Below are positions 1 through 11,461 of a DNA stretch of 64,000 nt, in pieces. Below the pieces are notes generated by a model, which saw only the letters and a list, made by a program, of their open reading frames with translations, was not told where the DNA came from and did not search any database. The DNA comes from Morganella morganii (GTDB lineage Bacteria > Pseudomonadota > Gammaproteobacteria > Enterobacterales > Enterobacteriaceae): contig NZ_NRQY01000003.1 of the NCBI RefSeq assembly GCF_003996855.1, positions 42,536-106,535 of the forward strand, in the 5' to 3' direction. Position 1 is the stretch's first letter; each line of letters begins with the position of its first letter. Made by a program: the position numbers and the translations under genes.

Positions 1-149
<149 letters not shown>

Positions 150-174
150 TTATAATTCGGATAAAAACAAGCTA

Positions 175-197
175 CCATACCATTTGTCAGGGTATGG
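175..197. repeat. Short inverted repeat upstream of adk
   Basis: A 7-bp perfect inverted repeat, CCATACC (175-181) and GGTATGG (191-197) with a 9-base loop, lies about 55-75 bases upstream of the adk start. There is no T-run, so it is not an obvious terminator. It could be an operator or a leader hairpin. The rest of the 123-333 gap holds the htpG terminator and otherwise AT-rich leader sequence. Confidence 0.35.
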
Positions 198-247
198 ACT
201 CAAGAAAAGCGGGGAAACTCTCCCGTTCGTTTTTCCTGATTTCAATG

Positions 248-286
248 AAAAAACCACATGATTATTATGAAATCATGTGGTTTTTA
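248..286 (-). terminator. Rho-independent terminator of htpG
   Basis: A perfect 13-bp stem, AAACCACATGATT at 251-263 and its complement at 271-283, has a 7-base loop. Read on the minus strand it ends in six T residues (253-248). It lies about 50 bases past the htpG stop and before adk, so it separates the two genes. The T-run on the plus strand also makes it nearly symmetrical. Confidence 0.9.
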
Positions 287-333
287 AGCGGGTTATGCGC
301 GATTGCGCTCACCCTGCGCGGGAACGCCTGTTT

Positions 334-2208
334 TTAGCCTAATAACAGACTATTCATCCGGGAAACGAATTCGTTCGGATCTTCCAGGGTTCCGCGTTCA
401 ACAAACAGTGCCTGATCGAGCAGCAGATTGATCCAGTCAGCAAAGCGGCTTTCGTCCTGCTGCTCTGCAGCCAGTTTCACCAGCGGGTGCTCAGGGTTCA
501 GTTCGAAGTTATATTTCACTTCCGGTGCCTGCTGGCCGGCTGCGGCGAACAGTTTCGCCATCTGCGTACTCATATCATCCGCATCGGTGGTTACAATCGC
601 CGGCGTGGAGGTCAGACGGTGTGTCAGTTTCACCTCTTTCACACGGCCGCCGAGCCGTGTTTTCACACGCTCAATAAACGGCGCCAGCTCTTTGTCTGCT
701 TCTTCCTTCGCTGCCGGATCTTCATCCGCCAGTTTTTCCAGGGATTCATCCGCCTTGCTGACAGACTGGAAGGTTTTACCATCAAATTCATTGAGGTAAT
801 TCATCATCCACTCATCGATGCGATCGGAAAGCAGCAGCACCTCAATACCTTTCTTGCGGAACAGTTCCAGGTGCGGGCTGTTTTTCGCTGCCGCATAGCT
901 GTCTGCGGTGATGTAGTAAATCTTATCCTGACCCTCCGCCATGCGGGAAACATAATCCGCCAGGGAAACGGTCTGCGCGGAGGTGTCCTCCTTCGTGCTG
1001 GCAAAACGCAGCAGTTTAGCAATCAGTTCCGCATTTGTGCTGTCCTCACCCGGACCTTCTTTCAGAACCAGGCCGAACTGCTGCCAGAAGGTCTGATATT
1101 TTTCAGCATCATTATTTGCCAGTTTCTCCAGCATCTGAAGAACACGTTTGGTCAGTGCACTGCGCAGGCTGCGGGTGACAGCGCTGTCCTGTAAAATTTC
1201 ACGGGAGACGTTCAGCGGCAGATCATTCGAGTCTATCAGGCCGCGCACAAAGCGCAGATAGTTCGGCATGAACTGTTCCGCATCATCCATAATAAAGACG
1301 CGCTGGACATACAGACTCAGGCCGCGGCGCTGGTCGCGGTGCCACAGGTCAAACGGTGCCACGGACGGGATATAGAGCAGGCTGGTGTACTCCTGCTTCC
1401 CTTCCACGCGGTTATGCGCCCATGTCAGCGGATCAGCGAAATCATGGGAGAGATGCTTGTAAAACTCATTATATTCTTCATCACTGATGTCGTTCTTATT
1501 GCGCGTCCACAGTGCCTGAGCTTTGTTGATTTTTTCCCATATAACAGTGCCATCTTCTTCATTTTTGCTTTCGATTTCCACCGGCAGCGCAATATGGTCG
1601 GAATATTTGCCGATAACCGAGCGCAGACGCCAGTCATCGAGGAACTCATCTTCCCCCTCACGGAAATGCAGGGTGATGTCGGTACCGCGTGAATCCTTAT
1701 GGGTTTTGGCGATAGAGTAATCCCCTTCCCCTTCGGACTCCCAGAACACCGCCTGGTCAGACGGTACACCCGCCGCACGGGTGATAACAGTGACTTTGTC
1801 CGCCACGATAAAGGCGGAATAGAAGCCTACCCCGAACTGACCGATCAGCTGGCTGTCTTTTGCCGCGTCAGAGCCGAGCGATTCCAGGAACGCTTTGGTG
1901 CCGGATTTGGCAATCGTACCCAGGTTGTCGATAACTTCATCGCGGGTCATCCCGATACCGTTATCACTGATGGTCAGCGTACGCTTTTCTTTATCAGCGG
2001 ACAGACGGACATGCAGATCACCGTCATTTTCATACAGTGAACTGTCGGATAAGGCACGGAAACGCAGCTTATCGGCCGCATCAGAGGCGTTGGAGATAAG
2101 CTCGCGCAGGAAAATTTCTTTGTTGGAATAAAGTGAGTGGATCATTAATTGCAGAAGCTGTTTTACTTCTGACTGAAAACCACGGGTTTCTTGTTCTTGC
2201 AGACTCAT
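334..2208 (-). CDS. htpG: Hsp90-family molecular chaperone HtpG
   Basis: This is a 624-residue cytoplasmic ATP-dependent chaperone, the same length as E. coli HtpG. The N-terminal GHKL ATPase domain is clear: NKEIFLREL around residues 29-37 with the catalytic-type Glu36 and Asn40, DNGIGM at 82-87 and GQFGVGF at 123-129. The middle and C-terminal dimerisation domains follow without interruption. It is flanked by adk downstream and recR upstream in the usual order. A sigma-32-type promoter lies just upstream, so heat-shock control is likely. The start at [11 protein letters not shown] aligns two residues longer than the E. coli protein. Confidence 0.98.
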   Translation of the reverse strand: MSLQEQETRGFQSEVKQLLQLMIHSLYSNKEIFLRELISNASDAADKLRFRALSDSSLYENDGDLHVRLSADKEKRTLTISDNGIGMTRDEVIDNLGTIAKSGTKAFLESLGSDAAKDSQLIGQFGVGFYSAFIVADKVTVITRAAGVPSDQAVFWESEGEGDYSIAKTHKDSRGTDITLHFREGEDEFLDDWRLRSVIGKYSDHIALPVEIESKNEEDGTVIWEKINKAQALWTRNKNDISDEEYNEFYKHLSHDFADPLTWAHNRVEGKQEYTSLLYIPSVAPFDLWHRDQRRGLSLYVQRVFIMDDAEQFMPNYLRFVRGLIDSNDLPLNVSREILQDSAVTRSLRSALTKRVLQMLEKLANNDAEKYQTFWQQFGLVLKEGPGEDSTNAELIAKLLRFASTKEDTSAQTVSLADYVSRMAEGQDKIYYITADSYAAAKNSPHLELFRKKGIEVLLLSDRIDEWMMNYLNEFDGKTFQSVSKADESLEKLADEDPAAKEEADKELAPFIERVKTRLGGRVKEVKLTHRLTSTPAIVTTDADDMSTQMAKLFAAAGQQAPEVKYNFELNPEHPLVKLAAEQQDESRFADWINLLLDQALFVERGTLEDPNEFVSRMNSLLLG

Positions 2209-2256
2209 GAATAACCTCAGACTGACTTATCAACGAAAAAAAACAGGATAAAAATC

Positions 2257-2284
2257 AGGTGGGGCCGGTCTTTGGATTTTCAAG
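2257..2284 (-). promoter_or_regulatory. Sigma-32 (heat-shock) promoter of htpG
   Basis: On the minus strand CTTGAA (2284-2279) is followed by a 14-base spacer and CCCCACCT (2264-2257). These match the RpoH consensus CTTGAA and CCCCATnT with the usual spacing. The site is about 50 bases upstream of the htpG ATG. E. coli htpG is a known RpoH target, so function is inferred from both sequence and family knowledge. Confidence 0.85.
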
Positions 2285-2319
2285 GCAAACGGGGAATTTT
2301 TTGTGACAATTCTGAGGAA

Positions 2320-2348
2320 AAGTGACAGACGGCACAGGCCGTCTGTCC
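2320..2348 (-). terminator. Terminator hairpin after recR
   Basis: A perfect 10-bp stem, GACAGACGGC (2324-2333) and GCCGTCTGTC (2338-2347) with a 4-base loop, lies 23 bases after the recR stop. On the minus strand it is followed by a short T-rich tract (ACTTTTCC). It probably ends the dnaX-ybaB-recR transcript just before the htpG heat-shock promoter. Confidence 0.7.
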
Positions 2349-2370
2349 GGATAACAGGCAGAAACTACCG

Positions 2371-2987
2371 TCAGTAATTGCTGTTGTAACGGATTTTCTG
2401 ACGTCCGGCGATGGAGTGGGACAAGGTTGTGCCATCCACCATTTCCAGCTCGCCGCCGACCGGTACACCGTGAGCGATACGGCTGGCCGAAATATCATAC
2501 TGCGCGCACATTTCCGCAATATAATTGGCTGTTGCTTCCCCTTCCACTGTCGGGTTGGTGGCCAGAATTACCTCATGGAGAGTTTCCTGAGCCAGCCGCT
2601 CCTCAAGTTTGTCCAGTCCGATATCTGCCGGACCGATGCCGTCCAGCGGCGACAGGTGTCCCATCAGCACAAAGTAACGGCCGGAGAACTGCCCTGTCTG
2701 CTCGATAGCGTGGATATCAGCAGGGCTTTCCACCACACAGATAAGGCCGGTCTGCTGACGGCGCGGGTTGGCGCAGATAGTACACTGCTCCTGCTCGGTA
2801 AAGGTCCGGCAGTCGCGGCAGTGGCCGATTTCCGACATCGCACGGGTCAGTGCCTGCGCCAGACGCATTCCGCCACTGCGGTCGCGCTGTAACAGCTGAA
2901 ACGCCATACGCTGTGCCGATTTCGGCCCGACGCCCGGCAAACAGCGCAGGGCGTCCATCAGTGCTTCAAGAAGCGGACTGGTTTGCA

Positions 2988-2988
<1 letters not shown>
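2371..2988 (-). CDS. recR: Recombination mediator protein RecR
   Basis: RecR works with RecF and RecO to load RecA at gapped DNA in the cytoplasm. The 205-residue product shows the HhH region ([12 protein letters not shown], residues 17-28), the four-cysteine zinc motif Cys57-Cys60-Cys69-Cys72, and a Toprim domain from about residue 80 (CVVESPADI). It is four residues longer at the C-terminus than E. coli RecR. The start codon shares one base with the ybaB stop (TGATG on the minus strand), which implies translational coupling within the dnaX-ybaB-recR operon. Confidence 0.98.
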
Positions 2989-5290
<2,302 letters not shown>

Positions 5291-5385
5291 GGATTCCGCA
5301 GAGAGTGAACATGATTTTCCATCATGCTACCACAGCCTCACCACAATGGGCGAGGCTGAGTTTGCGTTTAATACGGGGGAGAGAC

Positions 5386-5937
5386 TCAGCCGCCGGCATA
5401 TTCCAGCAGGCAGAAGCTGTGCACACCTTCCGCTTCAAGTCGTTCCGCGCCGCCGAGATCCGGCAGGCCGATAATAAAGGCCGCTTCATGCACTTCACCG
5501 CCTAGACGGCGGATCAGACGGATGGTTGCATTCACCGTGCCGCCGGTGGCCAGCAGGTCATCGACAACAAGAACACTGTCACCGCTGCTGATGCTGTCTT
5601 TATGCATCTCCAGCGTGTCAGTGCCGTATTCCAGATCATAGGTCTCGCTGAGGGTATCACACGGTAATTTCCCTTTTTTGCGGACCGGCACAAAGCCGAC
5701 ACCCAGACGTAACGCAACCGGTGCGCCGAATAAGAATCCGCGGGCTTCAGTGCCCACGACTTTGGTGATCCCTTTGTCTGCGAAATGTTCCACCAGCATA
5801 TCAATCGTCAGACGATAGGCTTCCGGATTGGCCAGTAATGTGGTGATGTCGCGAAACAGTACCCCTTCCTTAGGATAGTCAGGGATAGCCCGGATACTTT
5901 CTTTAATAAATTGCAGTTGTTCAGCAGTTGCGCTCAT
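5386..5937 (-). CDS. apt: Adenine phosphoribosyltransferase
   Basis: Apt salvages adenine: adenine + PRPP to AMP + pyrophosphate, in the cytoplasm. The protein has the type I phosphoribosyltransferase PRPP loop [13 protein letters not shown] at residues 122-134 and the TEARGFLFG segment around 63-71. The chosen start MSATAEQL gives 183 residues, the E. coli length; an upstream ATG would add four residues (MAPI) and neither start has a strong ribosome-binding site. It lies upstream of dnaX on the same strand with a 95-base gap, as in E. coli. A good sigma-70 promoter precedes it. Confidence 0.96.
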   Translation of the reverse strand: MSATAEQLQFIKESIRAIPDYPKEGVLFRDITTLLANPEAYRLTIDMLVEHFADKGITKVVGTEARGFLFGAPVALRLGVGFVPVRKKGKLPCDTLSETYDLEYGTDTLEMHKDSISSGDSVLVVDDLLATGGTVNATIRLIRRLGGEVHEAAFIIGLPDLGGAERLEAEGVHSFCLLEYAGG

Positions 5938-5970
5938 AATAGGTGCCATAGAGATAACACGAAACCTCAG

Positions 5971-5999
5971 AATCTATGCAAATCAGGGGAAAATTGCAA
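5971..5999 (-). promoter_or_regulatory. Sigma-70 promoter of apt
   Basis: On the minus strand TTGCAA (5999-5994) and TAGATT (5976-5971) are separated by exactly 17 bases, matching the sigma-70 consensus at four of six and five of six positions. The -10 box ends about 35 bases upstream of the apt start. Transcription may continue into dnaX. Confidence 0.65.
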
Positions 6000-6014
6000 C
6001 CGTATCCCGTGACT

Positions 6015-6042
6015 TTGACAATTATTTGTTGTTTTATATCAA
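6015..6042 (+). promoter_or_regulatory. Candidate sigma-70 promoter of priC
   Basis: A perfect -35 hexamer TTGACA (6015-6020) is followed by 16 bases and TATCAA (6037-6042), an acceptable -10. It points at priC about 75 bases downstream and is back to back with the apt promoter. The -35 is clear; the exact -10 is uncertain. Confidence 0.5.
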
Positions 6043-6116
6043 ACAGACAAAAAAATGCTTCTGTAACTATGATCCTCAACAACGATGATCCCGGGCACAT
6101 TTCACTGAGGCGGATA

Positions 6117-6662
6117 ATGAGCACCAGACAATTGTTACAGGCGCTGCGGCAGAAAATCAGCGCGCTGGAAACACAGATTGCCCCGATAGCAGACCGGGAA
6201 CTGAGCCAGCGCCGCTTCGATGATACCCTGTTCGCCGCCCGTAATAAAACCCTTCGCCTCTGTATGGATGAATTACTGCACCATACCGGGCAGCTTGAGC
6301 AGTGCGCGGATGAAAACCAGGCTGAACAGGTACGCTTCCTGGCAGAAAAGATTGTCGCCCAGATTGCGGCACTGAACCGCGAGGCCGCCACGCAGTCACT
6401 GCGGCAGAAAGAGCAAAGCTATGTGAAACGGGACAGTCAGGTGGATCTGTATCAGCGCCTGGCACAGCATCAGGATTATGAGCGCCGCCTGGCACAAATG
6501 ACTGATGACCGCGAACTGGCACTCGGCCGCGCACAGACCTTTGCCGAACAACAGAAAATCCAGAAAGAACTGGCGGCTCTGGCCGGACGCCTTGTCCGCT
6601 GCCGTCAGGCTTTACAGCGCATTGAACGGCAGATAGAGCGCCACGACGGCACCGAATTTTAA
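6117..6662 (+). CDS. priC: Primosomal replication protein PriC (PriN'')
   Basis: This 181-residue, Arg/Gln-rich, almost wholly helical protein matches PriC (E. coli 175 residues), which loads DnaB helicase at stalled forks with Rep. Conserved stretches are RRFDDTLF near residue 32, the helical AEKIVAQIAALNREA region, and YERRLAQM in the second half. The start ATG follows GAGG at a six-base spacing; the in-frame upstream region has no such site and no family match. ybaM follows 18 bases later. The ybaN gene that sits between apt and priC in E. coli is absent. Confidence 0.88.
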   Translation: MSTRQLLQALRQKISALETQIAPIADRELSQRRFDDTLFAARNKTLRLCMDELLHHTGQLEQCADENQAEQVRFLAEKIVAQIAALNREAATQSLRQKEQSYVKRDSQVDLYQRLAQHQDYERRLAQMTDDRELALGRAQTFAEQQKIQKELAALAGRLVRCRQALQRIERQIERHDGTEF

Positions 6663-6680
6663 TCAGATACCGGATACCCC

Positions 6681-6845
6681 ATGAGTCTTGAAAATGCCCC
6701 CGATGAGGTAAAACTGGCGGTGGATCTTATCTGCCTGCTGGAAGAAAACCATATTCCGGCTGAAACCGTGCTCGCGGCGTTACAGATTGTCCGCCGCGAT
6801 TATGAAAACAAACTGCGCGATACAGAGGGTGATCAGGCCGGCTGA
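6681..6845 (+). CDS. ybaM: YbaM/RsmS-family small protein
   Basis: A 54-residue gene starts [17 protein letters not shown] and is close to E. coli YbaM (53 residues, also called RsmS, a pleiotropic regulatory protein in soft-rot enterobacteria). It is predicted to be two short helices with a charged C-terminus. It directly follows priC, the usual neighbour, and likely shares its transcript. Its last 13 bases overlap the end of the convergent mscK gene, so the two transcripts are complementary at their 3' ends. Molecular function is not established from sequence. Confidence 0.9.
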   Translation: MSLENAPDEVKLAVDLICLLEENHIPAETVLAALQIVRRDYENKLRDTEGDQAG

Positions 6846-9800
6846 GCGCCGTCATCCTTTCCCTGCACCTGCACTTCTTTGCCGCTGTTCTGATCGTGGA
6901 GATACACTTCCAGCTGGTTAAAAGCGATATTGATATCGTTTTCACGCGCCATCCGGTCAATCGCGCGGTTCACTTCATCCGTGGTGGCACTGCGGTCACC
7001 AATGGTGCGCACATAGAAACGCAGCTGGTGGTCGAGACTGCTGGCACCAAACTCGGTGAAATATACACCCGGCGCCGGGTCGGTCATCACTTTCGGGTTA
7101 TCTGTGGCCGCTTTCAGCAGAACCTCTTTCACTTTCGCCAGATCCGAGCCGTAAGCCACCCCGACATTAATCACAATCCGCGTCACCGTATCGGAGAGTG
7201 ACCAGTTGGTCAGGCGCTCGGTCATAAAGGCTTTGTTCGGGATAATGACCTCTTTACGGTCAAAATCAATCACTGTGGTTGCACGAATGCGGATCTTGTT
7301 AACCGTACCGGAAAAAGTACCGATGGTGACTGTATCGCCGATACGGATAGGGCGCTCGAACAGAATAATAATACCGGAGACAAAGTTGGCGAAGATTTCC
7401 TGTAACCCGAAGCTGAGGCCGAAGGTCAGGGCTGCCGCCAGCCACTGTAATTTACCCCACGACACTCCGAGGGTACCGAATGCGGCAATCGTCCCTATCC
7501 CGACAATCAGGTACGTCAGAATAGTGGTGATAGCATACGACGTCCCCTGGCGCAGCGAGAGCCGCGAGAGTATAAGAACTTCCAGCAGACCGGGCAGGTT
7601 ACGCATCATAATCCAGGACACCACCACAATCAGCACCGACAGAATCAGATCCCCGAGCGTGACTGCCTCCACCACATTTCCCAGCGCGGTATCGACGTTG
7701 TAATGCCACAGCGTGATACTGTCAAAGAACGAGAAAATGGTAATAAAATCAGACCATATTCCGTAGAATGCGGCAGCAAAGACAATAAACAGCACCATTG
7801 ATGTCAGGCGCAGTGACTGCTGGTTGATCAGCTCCATCGACATCGGCGGCTCTTCCACAATCACATCCGGGACATCATCCCCGTCATGCTGCTCTTTATG
7901 CTGAACCTGCTGTTTCTGACGGCGGGCCAGTGCGCGCTGATAGGTCAGACGCCGCGCCGCCAGTGCCAGGCCGCGCAAACTGGAGTGATACACGATATAC
8001 CACATCAGCAGCAGGTAAAGGCTGTCTATCCAGCGGCTGCTCAGACGCAGCACTGTGTAGTAATACCCCAGCCCGACCAGCACCACCAGGATAAGCGGTG
8101 AGAAGGTCAGTAAGGTCAGCAGGAAGGCCCGCACCAGGTGGGAGCCCTTTTCGCGCCAGATCTCAATACAGAACGGCAGTGTGAATGCAAAGACAAACAC
8201 CAGCGCCACCGGCACCACCAGCTGACCTATCACATCATCCACCAGGCGCAGCGGGTATTCCATGCCGTAAGCTGCCCACAGCATAATCGGCAGCAGCGGA
8301 AGTGCCAGGCGCACCAGTCTGCGGCGGCCGGTACGGCAGATTTCCGGATCAATCCCGAAGTGCGTGACGGCAATCCCTTCCGGTTTCATTATCCGGTAAC
8401 TCCACTCAAACAGCACCCAGAAGAGCGCCAGCTGGCGGGAGATAGTCCACATCAGCGCGGAATCCGCACTGCCTGTTTTCAGGCAGAAATACCCGAAGGC
8501 AATCACAAACAGCGAGGACGGCAGGGTTTTGATCAGCATCAGCCCCAGCGCCATCGGCGTGTATATCTGACGGTCTTTTTTCAGCCGCCCGACATCGGCA
8601 TTAATTTCAGCCAGTTTGGTATCGATATTCTTGGTGCCGAAACGCAGCAACAGCGCAATAATCAGCAGCGGAATGGTAATAAAGAGAGAATCGACAAAAC
8701 CGTTAACCAGACTTTGCAGTGACCAGTTTAAATCCAGTGATGTCAGTTCCTGTTTGGCTGCGCCGGGGAAGGACTGAAACCAGGCCAGGTTTACCGGTTT
8801 ATTACTGTTAACCCAGAAAATCTGCTGCGCGAGGGTTTTCTCGAGGGAGGCCACCACAGTCACCAGCTGAGTCTGATCGAGTTGCAGATTAATCGCCTGG
8901 GAAATCTGGTTGCCCATCTGGGTATTAAGCTGATCCAGCAGATCCTGGCGGACAGACACCACCTGCATCAGTGCATGTTTCTGAGCACGCAGCTCAGCGT
9001 CGGTCGCCGGCATGTCATGCGTTTTGGCATACTCGTCAATCATGGTGCTGACAAAACTATCCGGCTGATAAAGCCGGTCACGCTCCTGGTTGATCTCAAA
9101 CTGTTCCAGGCGCATATCCGCAATCCTGTCCGGCAAATCCTTAACCAGCAGATCCGGCGGCAGATCAATCTGCTCTTTAAACAGGATACGCGAGAGCAGC
9201 AGACTGCCGCGCAGTACAGTAATCTGCTCTTTCAGGTTCCGCTCGGATTGCAGCGCGCGGTCAAGAATACTGCGGACTTTAATGGTGCGCTGTACCAGCT
9301 GGTTATTATCACGGGTAGCGGCGACCAGTTTTTCACTTAAATCATGGTTGCGGGCGATTTCACGCTGTACCAGCGGGTCATCCCGCATATTGCGCTGGGT
9401 ATCATCCGAACTCTGTGCTTCTTTTGCCGCCTCTTCCGAATAATCCAGCCGTTTGCTGCTGACCGTTTCCTGAATCACATCAATATTGCTTTCCAGCTGT
9501 TTGATGCGTTCGACCACATAATCACGCTGCACCTGCAACAGGTTCTGTAATTGCGTGTTCGACTGTAATGCCCGCTTCTGATAATCAATCTGCTGCTGTA
9601 AATAATACTGCTCGACCTGAAGGGCTTCGATTTCGGTCGGCCGCAACACTTTCTGAGCCGCTATGGAGTCGTTCAGCTCAACACGGATCTGCTGTAAACG
9701 CTGCACATTGGCATACATGATATTCTGCGCACGCTCCGGCTGGGTCTGGAGTGCAATCAGATCACTGTTATAAGAAGAGAGGTTATTCTGTGCTGTCTGC

Positions 9801-10243
9801 AACGCCTCAAGGGTGCTGTTAAGTTTCAGCTCCAGTTGTGAGAGCGGCAGATGTTCAATAGAGACCCGGTAATCCGCCAGACCTTCATCAGTTAATGATT
9901 TAATCTGCGTTAATTTTTGTGTGACCTGTTCTGACAATCTCGGGGCTTCATCCACCCGTTTTTTCAGTTCCTGTGATTTTCCTTTCAGGGCATCCAGATT
10001 GTCATAAAATATCAGCGCCCGCTCCAGATCCTGCACGGACAACTTATCCCCGGCCGTCTGTTCTTTGCGGTTATTCAGGGCATTGAGTTCGGTCTGGATG
10101 GTGTTGCGGTCAGGAATATCCTGTACAGCTGCCACCGCGCTGTTCTGAACCAGCACCGGCAGCAGAAATATAAAACAGGTAAAAAGACGGAGAAAAATCT
10201 GCCTCAGCAGACCGGAAGCCGGGACACGGCTGACTTGCTTCAT
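6833..10243 (-). CDS. mscK: Mechanosensitive channel MscK (KefA)
   Basis: This is a potassium-gated large MscS-family channel of the inner membrane that releases solutes on osmotic downshock. The product is 1136 residues from the ATG chosen here (E. coli 1120). In order: a signal peptide (hydrophobic [13 protein letters not shown]), a long Gln-rich coiled-coil periplasmic domain to about residue 470, many membrane spans, then a C-terminal MscS core with [20 protein letters not shown] and the VEVYLHDQ-like tail. The ATG follows AGGTGG at 8 bases; a GTG four codons upstream lies inside that ribosome-binding site. The 3' end overlaps ybaM. Confidence 0.96.
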   Translation of the reverse strand: MKQVSRVPASGLLRQIFLRLFTCFIFLLPVLVQNSAVAAVQDIPDRNTIQTELNALNNRKEQTAGDKLSVQDLERALIFYDNLDALKGKSQELKKRVDEAPRLSEQVTQKLTQIKSLTDEGLADYRVSIEHLPLSQLELKLNSTLEALQTAQNNLSSYNSDLIALQTQPERAQNIMYANVQRLQQIRVELNDSIAAQKVLRPTEIEALQVEQYYLQQQIDYQKRALQSNTQLQNLLQVQRDYVVERIKQLESNIDVIQETVSSKRLDYSEEAAKEAQSSDDTQRNMRDDPLVQREIARNHDLSEKLVAATRDNNQLVQRTIKVRSILDRALQSERNLKEQITVLRGSLLLSRILFKEQIDLPPDLLVKDLPDRIADMRLEQFEINQERDRLYQPDSFVSTMIDEYAKTHDMPATDAELRAQKHALMQVVSVRQDLLDQLNTQMGNQISQAINLQLDQTQLVTVVASLEKTLAQQIFWVNSNKPVNLAWFQSFPGAAKQELTSLDLNWSLQSLVNGFVDSLFITIPLLIIALLLRFGTKNIDTKLAEINADVGRLKKDRQIYTPMALGLMLIKTLPSSLFVIAFGYFCLKTGSADSALMWTISRQLALFWVLFEWSYRIMKPEGIAVTHFGIDPEICRTGRRRLVRLALPLLPIMLWAAYGMEYPLRLVDDVIGQLVVPVALVFVFAFTLPFCIEIWREKGSHLVRAFLLTLLTFSPLILVVLVGLGYYYTVLRLSSRWIDSLYLLLMWYIVYHSSLRGLALAARRLTYQRALARRQKQQVQHKEQHDGDDVPDVIVEEPPMSMELINQQSLRLTSMVLFIVFAAAFYGIWSDFITIFSFFDSITLWHYNVDTALGNVVEAVTLGDLILSVLIVVVSWIMMRNLPGLLEVLILSRLSLRQGTSYAITTILTYLIVGIGTIAAFGTLGVSWGKLQWLAAALTFGLSFGLQEIFANFVSGIIILFERPIRIGDTVTIGTFSGTVNKIRIRATTVIDFDRKEVIIPNKAFMTERLTNWSLSDTVTRIVINVGVAYGSDLAKVKEVLLKAATDNPKVMTDPAPGVYFTEFGASSLDHQLRFYVRTIGDRSATTDEVNRAIDRMARENDINIAFNQLEVYLHDQNSGKEVQVQGKDDGAQPA

Positions 10244-10297
10244 AGTAATATCCACCTGTATCTGCCCTTCCCCGGCTGTCTGCTTCAGGTTATCTGA

Positions 10298-10651
10298 TTA
10301 AAAAGTAATGATTTTTTCTGCATCCAGCGACCACTGCGCCAGTTCGGCCAGTGTGCCTATCTCCACACCGTCCACCAGCGGAAGCTCAGAGATACCGCGG
10401 GCATCGGTGCAGGTTTTGCACAGCTTAATCGCCGTTTTCTGTGCCAGTAAGATCTCCAGCATCTGTTTCAGATTATAGCCTTCTTTCGGCTGCTGACCGC
10501 GTAACCCGGCCACCACCGCATCTGACATCAGAAAAACATTCATCGGCACCTGACTGTCCTGCTCTTTAATTGCTATCGCCAGACGCAATGCATTAAATAA
10601 AGATTCACTGCCATATGCAGCGCCGTTGGCAATAATTAATACAGGCTTCAT
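10298..10651 (-). CDS. ychN: DsrE-family sulfur-relay-like protein (YchN-like)
   Basis: The 117-residue product belongs to the DsrE/DsrF fold and matches E. coli YchN over its full length and at the same size: NGAAYGSESLFNALRLA near the N-terminus, LMSDAVVAGLRGQ, and the cysteine pair in KLCKTCTDARGIS. YchN forms hexamers and its role is unknown; relatives carry sulfur on cysteine. In E. coli ychN is far from acrR, whereas here it sits between mscK and acrR, both on the same strand, 37 bases downstream of acrR, so it might be cotranscribed with acrR. The symbol is by similarity. Confidence 0.85.
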   Translation of the reverse strand: MKPVLIIANGAAYGSESLFNALRLAIAIKEQDSQVPMNVFLMSDAVVAGLRGQQPKEGYNLKQMLEILLAQKTAIKLCKTCTDARGISELPLVDGVEIGTLAELAQWSLDAEKIITF

Positions 10652-10688
10652 ACATGATATCCTTAAGGTTGATGTTATAAAATGTAAA

Positions 10689-11336
10689 TCAGGCGTCTGC
10701 CGGCGGTAGTTGCATATTTTTACTGAGCATTAACATATCCAGATAACCGTCAACCAAATATTCAGCCTGCCCGTCAATATTAAAACTCTCGTTCGAAAAG
10801 AGCCAGTTTTCTAACAATCCGGTTATCATTCCGCGCAGCATGATTGCCGCACGGCGCAGGTCGAGGGTTGACGGCAGCAGTCCCAGTGTCACACTTTCTA
10901 TCAGGAAAGATTCTATTCTTGAGTATTCGGCAGCATATAAATTTTGTCTGATGGTAATTAATTCGCTCATTTCACCGGTAAATTCACATTTATGAAATGA
11001 AATACTCAGAATAGCCCGCATTTTGGGATCGGATACCACTGAGGTCAGAATGTAAATTAATATTTTCTTAAACACTAAAAGTGGATTATCCGGGTATTTT
11101 GCCCGATACTCTTGTTCAATAACGCCAATTTTTGTATCAGTTATCGAACAGACTTCAGTAAACAGATCAACTTTATTTTTGAAGTGCCAATAGATCGCAC
11201 CACGGGTCACACCTGCTTGCCTTGCAATATCCACTAACGACGTCGCAGACACGCCCCGCTCACTGAAGGCGGTTAATGCGGCCTCAATAATCTGCCGGCG
11301 GGTTTCTCCGGCCTGTTGTTTAGTTTTTCGTGCCAT
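10689..11336 (-). CDS. acrR: TetR-family efflux repressor AcrR
   Basis: AcrR represses acrAB and is released by drug-like ligands. The 215-residue length equals E. coli AcrR. The N-terminal TetR helix-turn-helix spans about residues 10-57, with the recognition part AGVTRGAIYWHFKNK at 41-55 nearly identical to E. coli. The C-terminal ligand domain is more divergent (HKCEFTGEM is kept). It is transcribed divergently from acrA, and the shared intergenic region holds an almost complete AcrR operator, so autoregulation is likely. Confidence 0.96.
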   Translation of the reverse strand: MARKTKQQAGETRRQIIEAALTAFSERGVSATSLVDIARQAGVTRGAIYWHFKNKVDLFTEVCSITDTKIGVIEQEYRAKYPDNPLLVFKKILIYILTSVVSDPKMRAILSISFHKCEFTGEMSELITIRQNLYAAEYSRIESFLIESVTLGLLPSTLDLRRAAIMLRGMITGLLENWLFSNESFNIDGQAEYLVDGYLDMLMLSKNMQLPPADA

Positions 11337-11362
11337 GTAAGGCCTGTGTCATCTGAAGTTAA

Positions 11363-11396
11363 TTTACATACATTCGTGTATGTTTGTATTATAGCA
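11363..11396. promoter_or_regulatory. acrR-acrA divergent promoters with 24-bp AcrR operator
   Basis: The operator spans 11365-11388: half-site TACATACA, centre TTCG, then TGTATG and a TT-interrupted GTA, very close to the 24-bp AcrR operator of E. coli. For acrA, -35 TTTACA (11363-11368) and -10 TATTAT (11387-11392) are 18 bases apart, so the operator fills the spacer. For acrR, the minus strand gives an extended -10, TGC followed by TATAAT (11396-11388), overlapping the acrA -10. Bound AcrR should block both directions. The boxes are seen; the regulation is inferred from E. coli. Confidence 0.88.
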
Positions 11397-11461
11397 CGCT
11401 GATTTATTAGTTAATCAACCATATTTACCGGTTAAAAATCGACATTTTATAGAGGTTTACT

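Noticed and set aside
487..1194. 235-codon open frame opposite htpG on the plus strand
   Set aside because: It lies wholly within htpG on the other strand, has no ribosome-binding site and a Cys/Phe/His-rich composition typical of an antisense shadow.
5976..6116. 47-codon N-terminal extension of priC
   Set aside because: Runs through the priC and apt promoter region and has no homology; the downstream ATG has a good ribosome-binding site.
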